Assembly (NCBI GenBank): GCA_937989795.1
Contig: CALKBB010000233.1
Location: 1 to 5,002, forward strand
Direction: 5' to 3'
From: an uncultured Collinsella sp.
GTDB lineage: Bacteria; Actinomycetota; Coriobacteriia; Coriobacteriales; Coriobacteriaceae
DNA length: 5,002 bases
Positions 1 through 5,002 of this stretch are shown here, piece by piece (the first letter of the stretch is position 1; the number at the start of each line of letters is the position of its first letter). The position numbers and the translations under genes were made by a program. The notes below the pieces were generated by a model. That model was not told where the DNA came from. It made no database searches and saw only the letters and a list, made by a program, of their open reading frames with translations.

Positions 1-633
1 GTGCGGCTTGGCATCCCACAGAATATCGCGGGGCGCACCCGCCTCGACGAAGGTTTCGAGGATAAGGCGATGGGCGGGATTTTTTGTTCCCGTATTGAGC
101 TTGCCGTCCGAGAAGGTCCCCGCGCCGCCCAGACCAAACTGAATATTGCTCTCGGGGTCGAGGATGCGCTCCTTTAGAAAGAGGTCGATCGCCTGCGAGC
201 GGCGAAATGCCGGGTCGCCGCGCTCGATAAGCAAGGGCTTAAGACCTGCTTTGGCGAGCGTGAGCGCAGCGAAAAGGCCGGCGCATCCGGCGCCGACAAC
301 GACAGGGCGTTCTTGAGGTGCGTCGGAGACGGGGGAGGGGAATGAAGGCTCATCGTCTTCTATCGCGCGTACGCGCGAGCGGTCACGCTCGGCAACGCTG
401 TCGACCGCTTCTCGCTCGAGGTGGGGACTAGTCAGCTCAACACGAAAGCTCAGGATAAAATGGACGTCTCGTTTTTTGCGAGCGTCGATTGACTTGCGGT
501 GGAGTTCGATGGACTTGATCTCGGAGTCCTTGCAACGTAGGATGCGCTTGGCGACTCGCTTGCCAACAATGAGACAGGCATTTTCATCGCCGGCTTCATC
601 GAGCGACACGTTGACTTGGGTGATTTCGATCAT
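1..633 (-). CDS. FAD-dependent dehydrogenase, COG2509 type (N-terminal 211 residues; 3' end outside window)
   Basis: Uncharacterised flavoprotein family; the substrate is unknown and it is probably cytosolic. I translated this frame by hand: it is open from ATG 631-633 to the window edge, giving 211 codons. Residues 1 to about 108 form the small N-terminal domain typical of the family, with the RKSIDARKK signature at 46-54. A Rossmann FAD-binding site follows: VVVGAGCAGLFAA at 111-123 (glycines 114, 116, 119), with the acidic ribose-binding residue in LLIERG (E137). Residues 167-180 read GLGGAGTFSDGKLN, the hallmark of this family, and the visible part ends in WDAKPH, again family-typical. 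The start is fixed by AAGGAG six bases upstream. The family is usually roughly 450-550 residues, so more than half is missing from the window. It lies 80 bp downstream of another flavoprotein, behind a terminator-like hairpin, so it may be expressed separately. Family assignment is firm; the biochemical role is unknown. Confidence 0.88.
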   Translation of the reverse strand, partial: MIEITQVNVSLDEAGDENACLIVGKRVAKRILRCKDSEIKSIELHRKSIDARKKRDVHFILSFRVELTSPHLEREAVDSVAERDRSRVRAIEDDEPSFPSPVSDAPQERPVVVGAGCAGLFAALTLAKAGLKPLLIERGDPAFRRSQAIDLFLKERILDPESNIQFGLGGAGTFSDGKLNTGTKNPAHRLILETFVEAGAPRDILWDAKPH

Positions 634-639
634 CGAGGT

Positions 640-645
640 CTCCTT
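640..645 (-). promoter_or_regulatory. Shine-Dalgarno site of the COG2509-type gene
   Basis: AAGGAG on the minus strand, six bases before the ATG at 633. It is identical in sequence and spacing to the site before mrp and fixes the start of the partial flavoprotein. It lies only six bases beyond the U-rich tail of the upstream hairpin. Confidence 0.85.
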
Positions 646-651
646 AGAGGC

Positions 652-683
652 AAGAAAGAGGCCGTCCGGTATCCCAGACGGCC
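652..683 (-). terminator. Rho-independent terminator or leader attenuator
   Basis: Read on the minus strand, GGCCGTC (683-677) pairs with GACGGCC (666-660). The stem extends inwards by a U-G wobble and two G-C pairs, giving about 10 bp closed by a GAUA tetraloop. The U-rich run TCTTTCTT (659-652) follows directly. It lies 31 bp after the stop of the HI0933-family gene, where an operon terminator is expected. The tail is interrupted by C residues, so termination may be incomplete. There is no room for a full promoter between this hairpin and the next start codon. The downstream gene must therefore be transcribed through the hairpin, which makes attenuation possible. Confidence 0.7.
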
Positions 684-697
684 CGAATGCGTTTTTG

Positions 698-703
698 ATT
701 ATA
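698..703 (-). promoter_or_regulatory. Possible -10 box (TATAAT) for the COG2509-type gene
   Basis: A perfect TATAAT on the minus strand, in an AT-rich patch of an otherwise GC-rich region, 11-16 bp after the end of the upstream gene. Transcription would start near 691, just before the hairpin, giving a leader of about 58 nt. No recognisable TTGACA-like -35 box lies 16-19 bp upstream (the hexamers there are AAGCAG, AGCAGC, CAAGCA and GCAAGC), and there is no extended -10 TG. It is therefore only a candidate. Confidence 0.35.
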
Positions 704-713
704 GACTGCGCGG

Positions 714-1985
714 CTATAGGCTGCTTGCAGCGCGAATGCCCGAGAGCCAGGCCCACGCAAGGTTAAAGCCTCCGCAATCGGCGTCGATGTCGAGCGCTTC
801 ACCGCAGACGTAAAGCGGGGCGTCGACAACGCTGCGCGCGCGTAGGCTGGGTGTTGAGATGCTCTCGACAGATATGCCACCACGCGTGACCTGCGCTGAG
901 CGCTCCTCGGCTGTTCCCTCGACGAGCAACTTAAAGTGCTTGAGGATCGAGACCAGGTGGATGACATCGTTGGAGCCTGGATGGCACTGCTCGAACGCCG
1001 TGCAGACGACGCGGGAGAGTTGCGGGGCGAGCATGCCGTCGAGCCAACGGGGATCGCGGGGCGAAAAGCCGCCGAGCAGCTCAACGCGCCGGTTGAGCAT
1101 ATCGAGCAGCTCGTCTTTGGAGAGGTCGGGGAAAACGTCGAGCAGGATCGTATCGCCGTGCTGGATACGACGGGAGAGGTTGAAGACAGCGACGCCCGAG
1201 ATACCGAAGGTTCGAAACAGGACTTCACCGTCTTCGTGCCAGAGCTCATTATGATTGCGGGCGAGCGTCAAGCGGGCGCGGACGCGCAGGCCATCCAACG
1301 TCTTGATTGCCGCCCGATCGCCGACGACCGTTGCCGATACGGGGCAGAGGATGGGGCGCAGCGAAGTGAGGGGGAGGCGAAACGTATCGGCGATACCAGT
1401 GGGGTTGCCACCCGTGGCGATAATTACGGCATGTGCCTGCAGGGCCTCGTTCTTGCGAGGGACATCGGCGAGCGCTTTCCGAAGCGAGCGGAGCTCCGAT
1501 TTTCGGTCGTCGCGCTTTTTTGCCTTGAGTGCCCGCGCTGGACGGTCTATTTGGAGTGTCCAGCCTTCGGAAGCTTTGCGCGCCGTGGCAATATTGGCTC
1601 CGCAGATTAAGGTGATACCTAGGCGGTCGCAAACGTTGAGAAGCGCGTCGCGCACCGATTCGGCGCGAAGGGAGCGCGGGTACAGTCGGCCTTCCTCGGA
1701 GGTTGTCATGATGCCCAGCGAGGAGAAGAAACCCATAAGCTCTTGTTCGGGTTGGGGGCCCATGACAGATTCGACGAATGCGGGGTGGTTATACCGCTGA
1801 GGATCAATCGATTCGTTGGAGAGGTTGCAGCGGCCGTTACCGGTCGCAAGGAGCTTAAGGCCGCAGGCGACATCGCGCTCAACGATGCAGACGCTTTTGC
1901 CAGCGCGTGCGGCCGTGATGGCGGCGGCGAGACCCGAGGCCCCGCCGCCGATTACCAGGACGTCATAGAAGGCGCTCGTGTTCAC
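714..1985 (-). CDS. HI0933/BaiN-family FAD-binding flavoprotein (aminoacetone-oxidase-like family)
   Basis: A 423-residue cytosolic flavoprotein. The dinucleotide-binding motif VIGGGASGLAAA is at 11-22 with the acidic residue in IVERD (E36). The family signature KLLATGNGRCNLSN is at 44-57. A second FAD segment, VIIATGG, is at 187-193. The C-terminal FAD-contacting block runs from RGGIS (368-372) through YVCGEALDIDADCGGFNLAWAW (392-413). Length and ends match the family, which includes E. coli YhiN and clostridial BaiN, a reported bile-acid reductase; most members have no proven substrate. Two internal differences stand out: a Lys/Arg-rich stretch at 148-180 and a shortened loop after ATGG (see findings). 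The start is GTG at 1983-1985, directly after the mrp stop, with GAGG five bases upstream inside mrp, so translation is probably coupled to mrp. The family call is secure; bile-acid or amine activity is only a possibility. Confidence 0.92.
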   Translation of the reverse strand: MNTSAFYDVLVIGGGASGLAAAITAARAGKSVCIVERDVACGLKLLATGNGRCNLSNESIDPQRYNHPAFVESVMGPQPEQELMGFFSSLGIMTTSEEGRLYPRSLRAESVRDALLNVCDRLGITLICGANIATARKASEGWTLQIDRPARALKAKKRDDRKSELRSLRKALADVPRKNEALQAHAVIIATGGNPTGIADTFRLPLTSLRPILCPVSATVVGDRAAIKTLDGLRVRARLTLARNHNELWHEDGEVLFRTFGISGVAVFNLSRRIQHGDTILLDVFPDLSKDELLDMLNRRVELLGGFSPRDPRWLDGMLAPQLSRVVCTAFEQCHPGSNDVIHLVSILKHFKLLVEGTAEERSAQVTRGGISVESISTPSLRARSVVDAPLYVCGEALDIDADCGGFNLAWAWLSGIRAASSL

Positions 1986-2816
1986 TTAGGCCTCGTCGGT
2001 CTCGTGCGGGGCGATGGCCTCGACGGCAGAGACGGCCTTGGGCAGCATGCCATCGGGCAGCGCGGTCTCAACCTCGCCCTTATCGCAGGCCTCGGCGAGT
2101 GCCGGATTAATGGGAAGCGTGCCCAAGATGTCGAGGTTATAGCGCTCTGCGACCTCGGGGAGCTTGCTCTTGCCAAAGACCTCGATCTTCTTGCCGCAGT
2201 CGGGGCACTCGATATAGCTCATGTTCTCGACAACGCCCAGAATGGGGATGTTCATCTTCTCGGCCATGTTGACTGCCTTGGCGACGATCATCGAGACCAA
2301 GTCTTGCGGGCTCGTGACGATGACGATGCCATCGACGGGCAGCGATTGGAAAACGGTGAGCGCGACGTCGCCCGTTCCCGGAGGCATATCGACCAGCAGG
2401 TAGTCGATGGGGCCCCACGAGGTCTCGCTCCAGAATTGCCTGATGGCGCCCGCGATAACCGGGCCACGCCAAAGGACGGGATCGGTTTCGTTTTGGAGCA
2501 GCAGGTTGGAGCTCATGACCTTGATCCCGTGCTCTGAGATCTCGGGCAGCATAAGATTGCCGAGAGCGTGGACATGACGTCCGCTCATACCGAACATCTT
2601 GGGGATGGAGGGGCCGGTGATGTCGGCATCGAGGATGCCGACTTTGTTGCCGCGGCGGGCAAGCTCGGTGGCGATGGCACCGGTGACGAACGACTTGCCA
2701 ACGCCGCCCTTGCCGGATAACACGGCGATAACGCGCTTGACTTCGGATAGCGTGTTCTCTTCAAATTCCTGCGGTGCGGTTTGTCCGCCGGCCGCCTGTG
2801 CGTGCTCGCAACCCAT
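1986..2816 (-). CDS. mrp: Mrp/NBP35-family iron-sulfur cluster carrier ATPase
   Basis: A 276-residue cytosolic P-loop ATPase that binds a [4Fe-4S] cluster, probably bridging a dimer, and passes it to apo-proteins. The deviant Walker A motif GKGGVGKS is at 35-42, followed by GILDADITGPSIPKMFG at 60-76. A Walker B-like motif, DYLLVDMPPGTGD, is at 138-150. The cluster-binding CPDC is at C204/C207 after VVENMSYIE. All are textbook for the family. The N-terminal MIP18 (DUF59) domain found in many bacterial Mrp proteins is absent. Instead there is a short tail of about 25 residues with one Cys (C3) and one His (H5). I chose ATG 2814-2816 because AAGGAG lies six bases upstream; an in-frame ATG at 2903 would add 29 residues read through the promoter region and has no family support. 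It is the first gene of a pair with the flavoprotein that starts immediately after its TAA. Confidence 0.95.
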   Translation of the reverse strand: MGCEHAQAAGGQTAPQEFEENTLSEVKRVIAVLSGKGGVGKSFVTGAIATELARRGNKVGILDADITGPSIPKMFGMSGRHVHALGNLMLPEISEHGIKVMSSNLLLQNETDPVLWRGPVIAGAIRQFWSETSWGPIDYLLVDMPPGTGDVALTVFQSLPVDGIVIVTSPQDLVSMIVAKAVNMAEKMNIPILGVVENMSYIECPDCGKKIEVFGKSKLPEVAERYNLDILGTLPINPALAEACDKGEVETALPDGMLPKAVSAVEAIAPHETDEA

Positions 2817-2822
2817 ATAAGA

Positions 2823-2828
2823 CTCCTT
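2823..2828 (-). promoter_or_regulatory. Shine-Dalgarno site deciding the mrp start
   Basis: AAGGAG on the minus strand, six bases before ATG 2816. It selects the shorter 276-residue mrp product over the upstream in-frame ATG at 2903. Confidence 0.88.
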
Positions 2829-2840
2829 ATGAATTATGTT

Positions 2841-2854
2841 GGGACCAGGGTCCC
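2841..2854 (-). repeat. 14-bp interrupted palindrome in the mrp leader
   Basis: GGGACC and GGTCCC are perfect inverted 6-bp arms separated by two bases. The element lies 25 bp upstream of the mrp start and just downstream of the candidate promoter's expected transcription start. It could be an operator or a small leader hairpin. No U-run follows it, so it is not a terminator. I do not recognise it as the site of a known regulator, and it could be chance. Confidence 0.35.
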
Positions 2855-2873
2855 GCGATGTAACACGAGCGTC

Positions 2874-2903
2874 ATTGTACCCTCGATTGCGAGCAAGAGT
2901 CAT
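2874..2903 (-). promoter_or_regulatory. Candidate sigma-70-type promoter for the mrp operon
   Basis: On the minus strand, ATGACT (2903-2898, four of six matches to TTGACA) is followed after 18 bp by TACAAT (2879-2874, five of six matches to TATAAT). The expected start is near 2867, giving a leader of about 50 nt to the mrp ATG. It sits in the 147-bp gap after the envelope gene, where the mrp-flavoprotein operon needs a promoter. The -35 match is modest. Confidence 0.45.
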
Positions 2904-2963
2904 TCGTGGTGTACCTAGCTGTATGACCTCGGCTGTTTGATAGCACGTCGTGAATAGTCGGGC

Positions 2964-5002
2964 CTATTGCACTTTTGTGGCAAACTCAAGATATTGGACG
3001 CGCTGTAGCTTGTCGATAGTTGACGTATAGGGGCTGTCTTCCGATTCGAGGTCATAACGCAGCCCATCGGCGCCGAGATAGCCGGCGACGTTGATGGACG
3101 GTAGGTCCGACCTTGTTGCAAGCAAGGCCTTTTGGTAGTCGGTGAGCGGGGCGCCGATCTTATTAAGGGCTATGGCTGCAATCTCGTTGGCTCCGACCGT
3201 ATCGTAAACATTGAGTTCATTGTGACCAGCGATTTCGTAGTTTGCCCAGACAAAATACGTTGATTGATGAACGCGGAAAGCGTGGCTCGCCGTGTCTTCC
3301 TGCGGATACAGCTCGTCGTTGAGACTTGTTGCGATACTGGGCTGATGGTCGCCAAAAAAGACGAGAACGACCGGTCGGCCGATATTGCGGAGCTCGTTGA
3401 TAAAATACTCGAGATCTCGGTCGGATGCGTTGATGCAGGTCAGGTACGTATTGAGCATAGCATTGGTGTTCTCGCTGGCACCCTCGACCCAATAATTCGT
3501 AAGCTCTTCTGCGGGAACGGACCCGATTTCGTATCCGCCATGATTTTGCATCGTTACATCAAAGATGAACTGCGGCCTTTCGTCGGTCCTGAGCAGTTCA
3601 AGTATTTTGTCGTAGGTGACGTAGTCGCATACACCGTTGTGGTAATAGGGCGCGTCTCCAAAATCGTCGATTGAAAGAAATTCTCCAAAGCCGAGCTGCT
3701 GATAGATTTTATCTCGGTGGTAGTTGACGGGATTTTGGGGGTGCATGGCGGTGGCGACGTACCCAAGCTCTTTAAGGTCTTTTGCCAGGCTATCAACATC
3801 GCTCATCTGATAAAGCTGATAGGGGATTTTGCCGACTCCGACAAAGGCCGTTGTAGCCCCCGTTAAAAAATCGAATTCGGAGTTGGCCGTTCCGCCCCCT
3901 GTGACCGAGGCAAGCATGGTGCCGCGCACAAGTGTGTCGGGAAGGGAATTATAGTAGTTGGGGCCGAAGTATCCGGCAGCCTTGAGCTGTTCGAAGCACG
4001 ATAGGTCGGTGAAACGCTCATTCATGACGGCAATGACCGTTGGTTTGATCTCATTGAATTGGGCAACGGCCGCGGCGCGTTGCTCGCTGGAGCCGTAGGT
4101 GCTGTCATAGGCGACAACAAGCTCTTGCTCGATATTTTTAGTCTCATCAGGTGTATAGCCCTCGGGCTTTTCAATTGGCAACTCGTTGACCATCTCGGTA
4201 AACGAGGTGATGAAGCCCTGTGAAACATATGTACAGATGGGCTGCCAGCGGTCAAATCCAAAATTCAGTGCCTGCTCTAAGTCGATACTGGAAAAACCCA
4301 AAAGGCTTATCACGCTCACGAGAAGAAAAGCGCAGAGGTTTCCGGCGATGGCAGGAAGAACATGAGCCGGCGTGCTGAGTTTTCGCGGTCGAATGAGGGA
4401 AAGCAGTCCAAGAGAGATTTCGAGTAACGCGAGCGAGGTGACAATTCCTGCAGTGAAGGTGAACTCATATCCCTCACTTACTTCCATTGCGGTGCCCAAT
4501 GCCAAAATGTCGCTCGGCAGGATGGCCTCGCCTTTAAACGTCATAACAAAGTGCTCGGCAATACCAAGAATGCAACAGGCGACGGGCACGAGGACCATCG
4601 CCCCTCCGTGTCGCTGCCCTAACAAATAAAGGGACAGAAGAATCGACGCAAGTAATCCAACGGAAAAGCCGAACGAGTTGGCAGGAATTCGGTAAAAGGT
4701 TTCATTGCAGGCGATTTCGAGCGAAACGAACGACAGGATCGCAACTGCTGCGATGATGATAATGTCGCGGCATATGCAGGCAACCGTTCCAGTTGCGACA
4801 TCTGTTTGATTGATGAGCTCCGAAACAAGGGGCTCGACAAGGAGGGCGACTGCGGCAGCGCCGAGTGCGGAATAAGACAGAATCCACAGGGAATTGCCCT
4901 CATTTACGAGCAGCTGATTGGCAATCCATGCCGAAACTACGCCAAGGGGGATGAGGAGCGTCGCGCACCAAAGGGCGCGAAAAACAGGCGGTTGTTCCTT
5001 TC
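2964..5002 (-). CDS. LTA synthase / phosphoglycerol transferase family membrane sulfatase (5' end outside window)
   Basis: A membrane enzyme of the alkaline-phosphatase superfamily (Sulfatase, LtaS/MdoB-like). Relatives transfer phosphoglycerol from phosphatidylglycerol onto teichoic acid or glycans on the outer face of the membrane. Reading back from TAG 2964, the frame is open to the window end, giving 678 residues with no stop. The TTG at 4625 is an internal Leu codon, not a start. Counting from the first complete codon (4998-5000), about seven hydrophobic segments lie near 7-31, 38-63, 75-97, 107-128, 134-155, 184-203 and 213-236; a linker and an extracellular catalytic domain from about 320 follow. 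Key residues: E328 in VMNERFTDL, the expected nucleophile T371 in GGGTANSEFDFLTG, H487 in MQNHGGY, and metal ligands D551/H552 in FFGDHQPS. All catalytic positions are intact. LtaS itself has five membrane segments, so this is a longer relative. GC content is lower than in the genes to its left. The exact polymer made is unknown. Confidence 0.9.
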   Translation of the reverse strand, partial: KEQPPVFRALWCATLLIPLGVVSAWIANQLLVNEGNSLWILSYSALGAAAVALLVEPLVSELINQTDVATGTVACICRDIIIIAAVAILSFVSLEIACNETFYRIPANSFGFSVGLLASILLSLYLLGQRHGGAMVLVPVACCILGIAEHFVMTFKGEAILPSDILALGTAMEVSEGYEFTFTAGIVTSLALLEISLGLLSLIRPRKLSTPAHVLPAIAGNLCAFLLVSVISLLGFSSIDLEQALNFGFDRWQPICTYVSQGFITSFTEMVNELPIEKPEGYTPDETKNIEQELVVAYDSTYGSSEQRAAAVAQFNEIKPTVIAVMNERFTDLSCFEQLKAAGYFGPNYYNSLPDTLVRGTMLASVTGGGTANSEFDFLTGATTAFVGVGKIPYQLYQMSDVDSLAKDLKELGYVATAMHPQNPVNYHRDKIYQQLGFGEFLSIDDFGDAPYYHNGVCDYVTYDKILELLRTDERPQFIFDVTMQNHGGYEIGSVPAEELTNYWVEGASENTNAMLNTYLTCINASDRDLEYFINELRNIGRPVVLVFFGDHQPSIATSLNDELYPQEDTASHAFRVHQSTYFVWANYEIAGHNELNVYDTVGANEIAAIALNKIGAPLTDYQKALLATRSDLPSINVAGYLGADGLRYDLESEDSPYTSTIDKLQRVQYLEFATKVQ

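Noticed and set aside
644..1249. Minus-strand 201-codon frame overlapping the HI0933-family gene
   Set aside because: It is in another frame of the same strand, has Ser-rich low-complexity translation, and would overlap a gene whose conserved C-terminal motifs lie in the true frame.
936..1610. Long plus-strand reading frame of 224 codons
   Set aside because: It lies wholly antisense to the HI0933-family gene, has no family resemblance and no clear SD. It is a shadow produced by the codon pattern of a GC-rich gene.
1743..2537. Plus-strand reading frame of 264 codons
   Set aside because: It is antisense to both the flavoprotein and mrp, is rich in Asp/Gly/Arg/Leu as typical of shadow frames, and crosses two well-supported genes.
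2817..2903. 29-residue upstream extension of mrp to the ATG at 2903
   Set aside because: It has no SD, the sequence does not look like the family, and it runs through the candidate promoter; the ATG at 2816 has an ideal SD.
2944..2952. CACGTCGTG inverted repeat just after the envelope gene's stop
   Set aside because: Four-base arms with a single central base cannot form a hairpin and have no U-run, so it is not a terminator. It is too short to call an operator. I see no convincing terminator after the envelope gene.
2915..3121. 68-codon minus-strand frame over the end of the envelope gene
   Set aside because: It overlaps the conserved C-terminal coding region in another frame and has no SD or recognisable features.
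1..5002. Search for CRISPR arrays, tRNA/rRNA genes, insertion sequences, phage or attachment sites
   Set aside because: No regularly spaced repeats, no tRNA-like cloverleaf, no transposase or integrase sequence and no paired terminal repeats were seen by reading both strands.

Overview
The window looks like a stretch of chromosome from a fairly GC-rich, Gram-positive anaerobe. Every gene I can support lies on the minus strand, so transcription runs from the right end towards the left. The protein styles (a Mrp-type Fe-S carrier, an HI0933/BaiN-type flavoprotein, a COG2509-type FAD dehydrogenase and an LTA-synthase-like sulfatase) and the composition best fit a gut Coriobacteriia member such as Collinsella or a relative. 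That placement is an inference from style, not a database match.

Layout in transcription order. (1) From beyond the right edge to 2964 is the larger part of a membrane-anchored LTA synthase / phosphoglycerol-transferase family protein. Its reading frame stays open to the window end, so its start is outside the window. (2) A gap of about 147 bp (2817-2963) carries a plausible promoter, a short palindrome and a strong Shine-Dalgarno (SD) sequence for the next gene. (3) 2816-1986 is mrp, a P-loop ATPase that carries and delivers [4Fe-4S] clusters. (4) 1985-714 is an HI0933/BaiN-family FAD flavoprotein. Its GTG start touches the mrp stop codon with no gap, so the two almost certainly form one translationally coupled operon. 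(5) A gap of 80 bp (634-713) holds a perfect TATAAT box, a 10-bp hairpin with a U-rich tail and an SD. (6) 633-1 is the N-terminal part of a second, unrelated FAD-dependent dehydrogenase (COG2509 type) that continues past the left edge.

Functionally, the left 60% is a small redox locus: an Fe-S cluster carrier followed by two different flavoproteins. The right 40% is a cell-envelope gene with visibly lower GC content. I see no RNA genes, CRISPR, insertion sequences, phage genes or origin. Most of the window is ordinary housekeeping-type content. The points most worth a second look are the hairpin leader before the last gene, the rearranged middle of the HI0933-family protein and the compositional break at the envelope gene.
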